A stretch of DNA of 64,000 nucleotides from Thereva unica (Eukaryota; Arthropoda; Insecta; Diptera; Therevidae). Positions 1 to 10,456 of this stretch are shown here, piece by piece. The translations under genes and the position numbers were made by a program. The notes under the pieces were generated by a model. It was given only the letters and a program-made list of their open reading frames with translations, was not told where the DNA came from and did no database searches. Each line of letters begins with the position of its first letter. The first letter of the stretch is position 1. The stretch is from positions 1,116,001 to 1,180,000 of the forward strand of contig OX465285.1 of the NCBI GenBank assembly GCA_949987705.1. Reading direction: 5' to 3'.

Positions 1-2160
1 ATGTGGGAACAAGTAGACTCAGCTGGAAAAGAGAAGAATCGATTAAAATATTTAAAAAAACTCGAAATACTAAATAATAAAAACAAACAAAAATAAATAG
101 GTATATTATATACTTGGAGAGAATTAAAGTTTGAAATTCCCCCGAGAGACGAAAATACTTGAGAAGACACACCACCACTGAATGGCAATAAATTTCGTGA
201 ACCAAGTGCGACATTGAAAGTTGCTCGCTGACTTTTAATATATAAATTTCGTGAACGAAGTAATTGTGATCATAAATTCCAGGCCGTAGACAGTTGAAGC
301 AATCATTAAATTAAGCGAAAAAGAACATAGCAGCAACCAAAAGAGACAAGCACGCAAAAACGTTTTAAGTTCGTCATTATTTGAACTGTGTGTATAGAAA
401 AGGGCAAGGACAACCTGAACGACAACGACGACGACGACGACGAACCCTTTTGTGTCTCCTTAATTACATGCTCAAATGGAGCGGAGGTTTGTCGAACTAC
501 TTCCCCACAATTTTTGCAACATTAACGAATATTCCTGAATATTAAGAATAAATGTTCGTGAAGCCCGATTCCGTCCCACCTTTTACCATTTGAAATTTGA
601 TGAGTTCGGTGTGTTCTTTAAAAAACGAAAATGGCGCAATTGAACTAGCACACTTAGAATTTAGAGAAAGCAGCAGCGGCGCCGATATCATCCAACCGAA
701 AAGAAAATAGCCTGCGTGTCCTCCTTGCGCCAGAGGCAATGAACCGCTAAATCCTGTACCAAATTATAAATAAATCGGGTCGAAAATAAAATGACAAAAA
801 ATCGCCCGAAACAAATAGTGAGTCGCATTAATATACCAGCGCCGATAAACACCCGCCCACGCGTTCCCCTGTGTTATAAAGGTTATTCGGCGAAACAAGA
901 AATTGTCAATTTGCGAAGCGTAACTAGATGGACATAAGACTGGTGGCACGTAGTGGAACGTGTGTTTCAAATACGGTTTTCCGCGCACACCGAAAATAGC
1001 AAAAGAAAATTCTTTACAATTTCCTGGGATGGTGGCGATGGCGCAATGGTAAAATGGCGGTGTGGAACTTGTTAAGTGGGAGAAATAATAAAATTTTACA
1101 AGTCCTGCTCCTGTCAAATCTGGGGTGAAACGTTGCACGAATTTTTTAGATGAAAATCTTTCGTCTTACGTTCGTTCTGGCTTCTGAAATGGTGAAGTGT
1201 ATTTTTGGGAAGGAACGGAACAGATGGAAAAAAATATTCGCTTCCATTAAAAACAAAATTTCTTGGCACACGCGGCAAGATTCTCGCAGATGAAAAACTA
1301 CACTTTAATGCTTGTCATTTCATTTTTGGCTCCACAATGAACAGTTGGTTGCAGCAGGTGGACCAACTGATTGGAACGTAATTCAGAGATAGTTTTATGT
1401 AAGAGAAATTAATTTCCTTGTGTTTCTTTGTCACTGATTTGACTTAACTTTCGTAAATACAATTTTAAGTTTTCTATAAATAAAAATTCGACAACTGAGG
1501 AGCGAGGGAGGATGACTCGCAGCACTTGAAGTCGGATTTGATGAATGCGATTGAAGTGAACAATAATAACTAGATAACAATCAGTCAATGATAATAGCAA
1601 TGACTAATGCACGATCGAGTGCCTTTTTTCAGTTCTGACTCAACAGATTTGTTTATTCAAAATGCTTCCTACAACAAAGCGGTAGTCTGGCGGTATTGCC
1701 ATGCGACTGGGGAAGGTTCATCGCTCTTTTGAGATTTGTCCTTTAGTGCTGATCAAAGTTTATCGCGATCGATAACATTTTGAATAATTGGGGGCAGTAT
1801 TTTATCACTATCTAGACCCTAAACTTGATTTGTCAGTGGTAGGCATGTTTCTGCTTGCTGATCTTATTTCAAAAAAGGCGAAAACTGTTTTAATATTTCA
1901 TTTCCTCTTTCGTTTCAGAGTTTTAAAGGATCATGTACACTATTTTTTTAGGTCGAAAGAATATTACTTTGAGGATGATTCAATCCACACGTACCACAGG
2001 ATGTACCAAGCATAAAAGCATATATGCGCCCGTAACCGGCACGAATAGCGAATAATTGCGCCCGGTACTATTACGACACGCTCCCGCTACACGCATAGAA
2101 ATGGAAAAAAACTGTATTTAAATATGCACGGCTTTGTTTCACTCATGAAGGTATTCGTAA
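1..2160. other. AT-rich stretch without a recognisable gene
   Basis: I see no coding region, transposon domain or RNA gene here. The open frames are short, lack family motifs and sit in AT-rich DNA. The only clear local structure is a short CGA trinucleotide run near 424-444. Confidence 0.6.
424..444. repeat. (CGA)n microsatellite
   Basis: About six or seven consecutive GAC/CGA trinucleotides in otherwise AT-rich DNA. Simple repeat, no function inferred. Confidence 0.7.
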
Positions 2161-2168
2161 TCGACAAT

Positions 2169-2290
2169 TCCAAACACCAGTGTCGTTTTACCAAGATGTC
2201 CCCCAACTATGTACTAACCACGTCCAATGCTGCTTAACCTGCGCTACCTTTATGGTAATGAAGATAATGGCCTGTTTTCATCGTCTTATA
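2169..2290 (-). pseudogene. 5S rRNA-like segment (copy 1)
   Basis: Read on the minus strand, the sequence from about 2234 to 2169 follows the 3' half of insect 5S rRNA: an AAGCAGC-like box, then GTTAGTAC, then TAGTTGGGGGAC, then CTTGGTAAAAC. The 5' half (towards 2290) is poorly conserved. The central box differs from functional 5S at several sites, so this is a decayed copy or a 5S-derived SINE-like repeat. Sequence just upstream in the sense direction (around 2280-2318) resembles the flank of copy 4 near 54660, so those two copies probably share a longer repeat unit. Confidence 0.6.
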
Positions 2291-2544
2291 CAATTTCTTC
2301 GAGCTCCTGTTCCCTTTAGTCTAGAAAAAGTGTGAACGTTCCGTGCTTGGACTATTCCGTGCGTCTTTTATTGGTATTGGTACCGTGCATCATTTCGGCG
2401 GTTTTTGTTGACATTTTTGTATATAGTTCTTATAGTTCTAAGGTATCTGAATTTTAGATATCTAGTAATCCAAAAAGTGGTATGACAATCAACCGATCCC
2501 CATTCCGATCCCATCCTTATATCTCCTATTTGTAGGCCAGGCCG
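2291..2544. other. spacer without recognised content
   Basis: AT-rich DNA between the 5S-like remnant and the tandem duplication. Nothing further supported, apart from a short patch near 2280-2318 resembling DNA beside the 5S-like copy at 54.5 kb. Confidence 0.5.
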
Positions 2545-3415
2545 CTTGAATAAATTCAACAGTTTGCCGAATGGCTTGCCGCTTAGACTTGACTGTTCAA
2601 ACTATCCTGCGTCACTCACAGAAAGGGCAGACTCATTTTCCTCGTCCTCCTTGTACGTCTAAAACCGCACTGCGAATCAAACTAGGGAGTAATGGAGTAC
2701 AGGACAACGTGTGGAGTCCCCCAAGGCTCCGTCTTAGGCCCCCTCCTGTGGATCATCAAGTGCTGGTGCTACGCCTCCTATGAGTTGCGGTCATTCTCGG
2801 GTTCGCCGATCATATCGGAACCCCGGTAGTAGGAAAACGACTCCACGAAATTGAGATATTCGCAAACGAAGCGAAGTGGGTAATAAAGGCGCGACGCAAG
2901 CACGTTGGTCTTATGCTAAGTGGGCACAAGACGGAAGTAGTGCTTATCATCAGGTGAAAAAAGTTGTCGACCATAGCAGTGAAAATGAGGGAATAGCTCA
3001 TCAGCTTCAAGCCCAAACTTAGGTGTTAGGAAGTGGTGATTGACCAAAGGTTCAACTTTAAGATATAGTTGGCGGCACCATAAGCTGTGCATATCGTACT
3101 ACCTCCAATCAAGCAGTATGTGTCATAGCAGGAATAACTTCCATTGATATTCTAGCGGCGGAGAGTAAAAGCTTCTAGGACCCAGAATATGCAAGGAGGA
3201 GACCAAGCCAGTACATGGCAACATGGCAGAGGAGGTTTGAGGAGTTTACTAAGGGCCAATGAACCCGTGGGCTTAAACCACATGTGGAGTTAAAGGGAGC
3301 GACTGGAATTCGGTCGTAAGCAAATTTGTTTTGGAGTTTTCGAAGTTAGGGTGAAGCAATGACCGTATTTAAACGACGGTCACAGTTCGCTACAACGTCT
3401 CCAATTGTTTTGAGC
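2545..3415 (+). repeat. 871-bp tandem duplication, unit 1
   Basis: Bases 2545-3415 recur immediately as 3416-4286. By eye I found no mismatch in the stretches compared. The junction is direct, with no spacer. The unit carries a decayed R1-like reverse transcriptase segment. Such identity means a very recent duplication or an assembly error. Confidence 0.9.
2680..3250 (+). pseudogene. R1/LOA-type non-LTR reverse transcriptase fragment (unit 1)
   Basis: A plus-strand reading of 2695-2760 gives the conserved RT block with a GVPQGSVLGPLLW core. Further pieces follow in shifting frames: an HKTEVVLI-like stretch near 2925-2950 and an FKPKLR...VIDQRFNFK stretch near 3005-3060. These match in order the palm and thumb blocks known from R1/LOA retrotransposon RT. 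The YADD catalytic block expected between them is decayed. Frameshifts and stops interrupt the reading, the 5' part (endonuclease, RT fingers) is absent, and no complete domain remains. It is a dead fragment; the R1-versus-LOA assignment is uncertain. Confidence 0.65.
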
Positions 3416-4286
3416 CTTGAATAAATTCAACAGTTTGCCGAATGGCTTGCCGCTTAGACTTGACTGTTCAAACTATCCTGCGTCACTCACAGAAAGGGCA
3501 GACTCATTTTCCTCGTCCTCCTTGTACGTCTAAAACCGCACTGCGAATCAAACTAGGGAGTAATGGAGTACAGGACAACGTGTGGAGTCCCCCAAGGCTC
3601 CGTCTTAGGCCCCCTCCTGTGGATCATCAAGTGCTGGTGCTACGCCTCCTATGAGTTGCGGTCATTCTCGGGTTCGCCGATCATATCGGAACCCCGGTAG
3701 TAGGAAAACGACTCCACGAAATTGAGATATTCGCAAACGAAGCGAAGTGGGTAATAAAGGCGCGACGCAAGCACGTTGGTCTTATGCTAAGTGGGCACAA
3801 GACGGAAGTAGTGCTTATCATCAGGTGAAAAAAGTTGTCGACCATAGCAGTGAAAATGAGGGAATAGCTCATCAGCTTCAAGCCCAAACTTAGGTGTTAG
3901 GAAGTGGTGATTGACCAAAGGTTCAACTTTAAGATATAGTTGGCGGCACCATAAGCTGTGCATATCGTACTACCTCCAATCAAGCAGTATGTGTCATAGC
4001 AGGAATAACTTCCATTGATATTCTAGCGGCGGAGAGTAAAAGCTTCTAGGACCCAGAATATGCAAGGAGGAGACCAAGCCAGTACATGGCAACATGGCAG
4101 AGGAGGTTTGAGGAGTTTACTAAGGGCCAATGAACCCGTGGGCTTAAACCACATGTGGAGTTAAAGGGAGCGACTGGAATTCGGTCGTAAGCAAATTTGT
4201 TTTGGAGTTTTCGAAGTTAGGGTGAAGCAATGACCGTATTTAAACGACGGTCACAGTTCGCTACAACGTCTCCAATTGTTTTGAGC
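3416..4286 (+). repeat. 871-bp tandem duplication, unit 2
   Basis: Second copy of the unit at 2545-3415, offset by exactly 871 bases. It ends in TTGAGCC, where the next unit would continue CTTGAATAAA; instead the sequence runs into a T stretch. Confidence 0.9.
3551..4121 (+). pseudogene. R1/LOA-type RT fragment (unit 2)
   Basis: Exact duplicate of the decayed RT segment in unit 1, with the same frameshifts and stops. Because the lesions are shared, the element was already dead when the 871-bp segment was duplicated. Confidence 0.65.
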
Positions 4287-7200
4287 CTTTTTTTAGGACT
4301 ATATGTAGTGGTGAAGATACGGAAGATGAAGAGGGACCCATCTTAATAATCGCTTGGAGTTCATTCATTTCAGTAGTCAACCTATGCGCTCGCGGGGAAC
4401 CGATGTAACATTTTCACTACTCCATCGTAGACCAAGCCTAACCAACACAAGACGCGTACCCAACAAGTGTCCAGTGACATCCTTTCTATTGTGCTTCAAT
4501 AATTCGTTTGACGCGTTAAGACACGGCACCGCTTAGAATTGACCAATCCAAACGTGGGCGTCCAGCATTCAATGTGTTCCATTCCAAGTCCGATCGGCAA
4601 GGGCTCTCTCTACCAAGCTGTCAGGTTCCCTAATATCCGGTTCCGGACCGATGAATACTATGTAATTTGCCCTTAAAAGTCCTATGTGTATGGCTAAGAA
4701 AGGGAAGGTTCATCCTGACAGTGCCTACATATTGGGATAAGGCTTTATACAACTGGGTGCGCCAGGGTGGGACAGTTCAAGGAAGGAACGACATGTTTTC
4801 CAGTAAGATCGTACACCAGGCGATCGATCGATCGGTATTTGTTCTTTTTGTTTTTAAGCCATAATCTCCTACCAATCAATATTTGAAACCCTTGGACTAC
4901 TATGTAAGGGGACGATGGAACGTAGTAAAAAATGATCACCAACAAGCCCAGGTATCCTAATAAGATGTTGTCACAAAACGATCCTCGATCATTAAATTCT
5001 CGGTTAAAACAACGCAAAAAGGCTACCCCTCGGAAGCCTTAGGGTACGATGCTAGACTAACCAACCCACAGGTGTATGGTCTGATGCTCTGTTCGACAGA
5101 AGTATGTAGGTGTTCTGTTGTTACGTTCAAATATCGTAATGATGCAGTAAATTTAGTCGTTGAATTTGGATTAAAAAAAAAGCAGACGTATAAATCGTGT
5201 CACCTTGGCAAAAGATCATTAGGGAATATCGAGCTACTCTTTAAATTTCAGGTCGATTGTTGGTTACAGATTGGTAAAGTGATATAAAAAATCCCTTGGA
5301 ACCTAAAATCGCCCACAACATGTCTTTATTTAAAAAATCCCAATAGATGCTCCGATAAAAATACGCTAAGCACTCTCTACCCAAGTTGTAATCATCATTA
5401 CACACCCAAAGCCCCCTTTTTAACAAAATTCACACAAAAAACGAAAGAACGAAAGACTTTAGTTATCATTTTGATTTTATCTTACTTTGCATAATCCCCA
5501 GAGCGTTCAGGTCCACCTACTACTCCTCTCCCTGCACCCCCTCAAACCATGAGGAGATAAAGCCTCGGTAATGTCAAAAAATGCTTCAATCGTTATATTC
5601 AAGTACGATAAAAGCCACATAAAAGCGCGCCTTCCAACAACCCTGGAAATTAATTATCAACACTATGCGCAAATATTAACCAAAATCCCCCAAAAAGCAG
5701 AACCACGAAAAAAAAATAAGTGAAAAGAGGATTTACACCAACGCTGGTTACTGGAACACTGAAAGCTTAGCGCTGTTGGTGAAACTGTTATGATTTCTGA
5801 TCAGGTATGAAGCATCATTTCTTCTCGCGCATAATTTATGAGTCTCCGCGCAGACTGGATATAAATTTTCACGGATTACATAACGCAGATTTTCATCGCC
5901 GTCATAATTGCCCGTCATATCAACAAGTATCCCCCCTCTACTGTCGTCATCTGCCCCCTCCGCGGTTTCTTAACCGCATTTTCTTCATCAGATACACATG
6001 CGATCGTCAACTCGGCATCATCGTCATCCTCAGATTGCAACACATACATGTGAAATTTTCTCTGGCGATTGTTACGTAATCTGTTGAGAGAAAAAAGAAG
6101 TCCCATGAGATTTGTATAACGTCAGTCATCAATTAAGAATTGGTCCTAATTTGTGACTGACGCTCTGCGAAGTTCGTTTGGTGATACTTTTTAACACCAC
6201 CGCGTCGAGCTTTTGCTGCACCAACTTCCTATAGCCATATATGTATGTATAAAAGAAAGACCAAGCACCTATAGTCGAAAAATACGGGCATTACACTTTC
6301 TCCTTTATCACCTCGAATCCCCTCACACCGCCTCCGGTATCCACCTTGTATCTCACTATGGGAACGTGCCGAATGAAATAAATTACGTTCGATAAATCGC
6401 AGCAACTTTGTATCAATTCGATTGCAAACTGTTGCTTCTCCTTCAAAGCGACTTTCTCGCCGCGCGGCTATTTATAGACCGCAGAAAAACCGATATTTTT
6501 TTATATTATTGACATTTCCAAAATAAACCTTCCCTCCCCTGACCTATCTCGCTCACCCCACCACTTACCCACTTTCTACTCCTGCCCGCCCCTTCCACGA
6601 TATCTATACAAAAACCAATGCAAAAAAACTTGCTGCAATCTTTTGCGTCGAGTGTAAATAATTTTCAGGAAAACTTCCCTTCAAACGTGCGGGGGTGGGG
6701 GGGACGTTGTAGCGGGCGGCATCGACAACACTTGTGGGAAAGTATGGGAAATCTAGCGGCGGAAAAGATATAAATCAAGGTCTTCCTTCATTCCGAATGC
6801 TTTGGCAAGCGACGAGATAGATTTGCGCTGTTGGATTTTGAGGATTCTGAGGAGAAGCGGTCGAGAGGGTTAACTAGAAACATCATGTCGATGGCACAGG
6901 GTGGGGTGGAAAGCCATATTTCGAGGGCAAGGTAATGTGGCGGAACTCTTCAGCGTCGTCGTCGTCGTCGTTGGTCGATGATATTTTTGAAAGGTGTGTC
7001 TCTTGACTAGAGGATGACAACGCAACGCAGCTGCATGCATTATTGCATAAAGGCAGGCTGCACAAGAGAGACCCGAGGGAAAGCACAGCGCTGGTGAAGT
7101 AATTGACGTAAATAACTTGTCTTCCACGTTCGCGCATTTTCTAATTAAAAACGACGAGAGTTACACAGATCTCCTCTACTCGCAGCAGCCGCAGCAATTT

Positions 7201-8070
7201 TCTCTCTCTCTCCCAGCAGATGTCGTTGACAGACAATTATAAATAAAATTCTCTACTTCTTATCTTTCTAATTAGAAATCATCAAAAGGAAAAATTGATC
7301 AAGATATTACGCAACTTCAGTTCGGAGCGCAGTTCACCAAACAAAGAAAAAATTCCTAATTGCTAATTAGTTTCAAGTTCAGTAGTGATGACAGTTTATC
7401 AAGAATTACCTTTCAACTGACAACTGAATAGAAAAAAGAGGGGCGGAGAGGGGCAGGGTGACCGAGAAAAAAACCACCAATTGTTATCCGGCGGCTACGT
7501 TTGCTCGTTTATTCTGGCAAGATTGAATCTTAAATTGCGTAATGCACCCGCCTCCAGCCAGACTAATATAATAAATTAGTGGAGATACGCCACCACGTTC
7601 GGCAAACTTCAGTTTTTGCTGGCATGGACTTAAATAGAGGAAATGTTTGTTTAAGAAGAAATTAGCATAATTGCTACTTAAGACGATAGGATCAAGATCA
7701 GGCTGTGTGTGTGTGAGTGCGGAGTGAAGTGAATACTGGTCGAGATGGTCTAATCTAATATTAATTTTTGATCTTGGACTTTTTAAGTATTTTAATTGCA
7801 TAAGTTGTAATCTTCGACAGTTTGACGTGTTTTTTTATTTGGTTTATACTTTATTATAAATATTTAGAGATTTAACAGGAAAAGCAGTTTTTAACATTTC
7901 TCTGCGAACGACGGATTTTCATCGGATCGACATTTCAGTCCAATATGAGTGAAATGTTTTACGGTAGAAATATTTTTGACATTTAATATAATTTTGACCA
8001 ATTTCGTTGACATTTTATTACATCAATCAATAACTTCATAGAATGATATCTAGATGGCGCCACTATTCGC
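4287..8070. other. long stretch without a recognisable gene
   Basis: AT-rich DNA with scattered short open frames showing no known motif. Small simple repeats include a GATC run near 4821-4834, a CGT/GTC trinucleotide run near 6955-6974 and a CT run near 7199-7211. No RNA gene, transposon end or conserved domain was recognised. Confidence 0.55.
6955..6974. repeat. (CGT)n microsatellite
   Basis: Six or more consecutive GTC/CGT trinucleotides. On the minus strand it encodes an Asp run in a spurious frame. Confidence 0.7.
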
Positions 8071-8075
8071 AGATT

Positions 8076-8383
8076 TGTGGCGACCCAACTGCAAAGGTTG
8101 TTCAGCGCCATCTACATGAAAGACGATCATACACAACAACATGTTACAGAAAAACCACTGTACACAAACGAAATTAAAACACTTTACTTTAGACCAAATT
8201 AGATTTAATTTTAGGATAAGTAAGCACTGATGTATTGTAACGTTTAATTTATAAATTGTTTTAGAATAAGAAATCAGTTCTCTCTGTACAGCCTTCGGGT
8301 TAACAACATAATAAAAGTGTTATAAATAACCTTCCTCTCTAAATTTATTCCTATGAGGATAAGATACGGAGTCAAGTCCCCAT
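8076..8383 (+). repeat. 5' LTR
   Basis: Starts TGTGGCGACCC and ends near GTCAAGTCCCCAT; the right edge is uncertain by about 2 bases because AG follows in both copies. It holds an AATAAA at 8310-8315 and a TATAAATA at about 8321-8328, candidates for the polyadenylation signal and a promoter box. I saw no difference from 13566-13873. Confidence 0.92.
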
Positions 8384-8390
8384 AGGAAAT

Positions 8391-8402
8391 TGGTGACCCC
8401 GA
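8391..8402 (+). other. primer-binding site (tRNA-Trp type)
   Basis: TGGTGACCCCGA, a few bases after the 5' LTR, is complementary to the 3' end of animal tRNA-Trp (…TCGGGGTCACCA). This is the primer known for CsRn1-lineage elements. Complementarity stops after about 12 bases, because the next bases belong to the leader repeat. Confidence 0.8.
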
Positions 8403-8980
8403 ACATAAACGAAGGAAGGACGACCCACCCCGAACATAAACGAAGGAAGGACGACCGACCCCGAACATAAACGAAGGAAGGACCACCGACCCCGAGCATA
8501 AACAAAGAAGGCCGACGACGTCCGAAGGAAGGACGACCCCGAACATAAGCGAAGAAGGCCGACGACGTCCGAAGGAAGGACGACCCCGAACATAAACGAA
8601 GGAAGGACGACCGACCCCGAGCATAAACGAAGAAGGCCGACGACGTCCGAAGGAAGGACGACCCCGAACATAAGCGAAGAAGGCCGACGACGTTCGAAGG
8701 AAGGACGACCCCGCATACAAACGAAGGAGGCCCGACGACGTCCGAAGGACGGAGGACCCCGAATACAAGCAAAGGAGGCCCGACGACGATTGAAGGAAGA
8801 GAGACCCCGAATCAAAGCGAAGGAAGACCAGAACGCGGGCGAAAGAAGGAAGGAAGTCCCAGGAACGAAGACCAGTCCCGAATAAGAGCGAAGGAAGGAC
8901 TGACCACGATAGAAGGAAGAAAGGAGCCCCAAAGACGAGCGAAGGAAGACCCCTACCGGGAGCGAAAAGAAGATCCTGAG
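8393..8980 (+). repeat. leader tandem array seeded at the primer site
   Basis: The untranslated leader is built of repeats starting GACCCCGAACATAAACGAAG and followed by GAAGGAC-type spacers. Near the primer site the units are about 28 bases and almost identical. Further on they alternate with longer units containing GGCCGACGACGTCC and degrade towards 8980. The strand is purine-rich. The minus-strand frames through it encode only low-complexity Ser/Phe/Arg repeats and are not genes. Confidence 0.85.
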
Positions 8981-9502
8981 TACGAGTGAGGGCCCAGCCA
9001 GTTGCTAAGGCCCTAAGGAAGGTTCCGGACGGAAGCTAAGCAAGGACCTCCAACCGGAGGAAAGAAGAAGACGACAAAGAAACGAGAAGAGGAACATAAA
9101 GAAGTGAGAAGAAGACGACCCAGTGCCGAACGCGAAGGAAGTTGCATTGAAGACAAAAGTTAGTAAGTTAGTATTTAGAGTTAAGAGGTTGTTCAATTTG
9201 TTCAATTATATATTTACAAAAGTCAAAACACATAACTCATATTTTTGTCATAAATTCACTAACCACGAGTTACTAACGGTGAATTCGACCGATTTGACAT
9301 AGTTTTCTTTCGTGCGTTGCAAATATTACTGTCCGAGAAATACGGGAACCGGGCAGTATACATATTATATTTCGAGAACCACGAAAGCAAATCGTAATTT
9401 TTTGTCTTCTTAACAAGTTTGCGTAAGTTAAAGTCAATTAATAAGTACACGCGAAGTCTTTTATATACATATATTCTCACAAACGGGGAAGGAATTGGTG
9501 AC
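8981..9502 (+). other. non-repetitive part of the retrotransposon leader
   Basis: Between the array and gag lie about 500 bases of AT-rich DNA with no further motif. It probably belongs to the untranslated or packaging region of the genomic RNA. A plus-strand ATG at 9419 is in frame with gag and would add 28 residues. Confidence 0.5.
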
Positions 9503-10456
9503 ATGGATCAGCCAGCCGAAACACCAAGTGCTGTGCAGGCATCAGCCAACGAACAACAGCCACCATCCCGTTTCGAAGCAACTTCCTCAATGGGTCATGA
9601 TCACGAATACGAAGGCAATCACATAAATGCGGTGTCTAGTATTAAATTACCACAACCATTCTGGAAGACATCTCCAGCCAGGTGGTTTGCAGTGGCGGAA
9701 GCCGCGTTTGGATTGAATAGGATCACTGCGGACTCTACGAAGTTTAGGCATGTTTTGGTCAATTTAGATAGCGAAATACTGGGAGTCGTAGGGGACATAA
9801 TAGACTCTCCACCAGAAAGAAACAAGTACGACACTTTGAAGACACGGATCATCACAGCGTTTGGTGAGTCTTCTGAGACACGAGTGCGGCGTTTATTAAG
9901 GGGACAGCCAATAGGAAATGAGAAACCCTCGTTATATCTCCAGCGCCTGAGGAATTTGGCTGGAGGTCAATGCAACAATACTGTCCTGCGTTCGCTGTTC
10001 ACTGAACAGCTACCTGAGCAAGTACGTGGTATCATAGCCGTCAACGATACTGAAGATCTGAGCGGTTTAGCACTTCAAGCTGATCGGATTGTTGAAGTCA
10101 TGCAGCCACACGTCTACGCGCTAGAAAGGAAAATGCACGAGGATCCAGATAAGGGATTTAAGCAAACGCCAACGGGACATAGCACAAGAGGTGATAACGC
10201 AGGAAGAGGTGACAACGCGAACGACAGCGTCATCAGCGAGCTGAGACTTGCTGTTGAAACTCTGTCGAAGGAGGTGAGGAATCTCCGGTCAAGGTCACGT
10301 GGTAGAGACAAAGCCATGCACGCACGAGGTAGATCGAAATCGCCATGGAGAAAACCACAAGAGAATAGTGAAACTTGTTTTTACCACCAAAAGTTTGGAA
10401 ACAAGGCACGTAAATGTCGACAACCGTGTTCTTGGACGAAGAATTCGGAAAACTAG
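9503..10456 (+). CDS. Gag protein of the CsRn1-like element
   Basis: Encodes the structural Gag (317 residues from this start) that assembles the cytoplasmic particle and packages element RNA. The N-terminal half resembles the Ty3/gypsy capsid region, with [14 protein letters not shown] near its start and a later [12 protein letters not shown] stretch. The C-terminal part is basic and Arg/Ser-rich. It then carries a CHCC zinc motif: Cys292, His295, Cys305 and Cys309 (CX2HX9CX3C), typical of the CsRn1 lineage in place of the usual CCHC. I chose the ATG at 9503 because the MDQPAE start follows the leader; an in-frame ATG at 9419 is an alternative. The frame ends 43 bases inside the pol frame. 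No disabling lesion is visible. Confidence 0.88.
   Translation: MDQPAETPSAVQASANEQQPPSRFEATSSMGHDHEYEGNHINAVSSIKLPQPFWKTSPARWFAVAEAAFGLNRITADSTKFRHVLVNLDSEILGVVGDIIDSPPERNKYDTLKTRIITAFGESSETRVRRLLRGQPIGNEKPSLYLQRLRNLAGGQCNNTVLRSLFTEQLPEQVRGIIAVNDTEDLSGLALQADRIVEVMQPHVYALERKMHEDPDKGFKQTPTGHSTRGDNAGRGDNANDSVISELRLAVETLSKEVRNLRSRSRGRDKAMHARGRSKSPWRKPQENSETCFYHQKFGNKARKCRQPCSWTKNSEN

Noticed and set aside
5790..5815. CTGATCAG followed by GTATGA as a ratchet point
   Set aside because: Poor pyrimidine tract and poor donor.
8274..8932. Three long minus-strand frames with Ser/Phe/Arg/Gly repeats
   Set aside because: They are translations of the leader tandem array in three frames at once. Low complexity and overlap show they are not genes.
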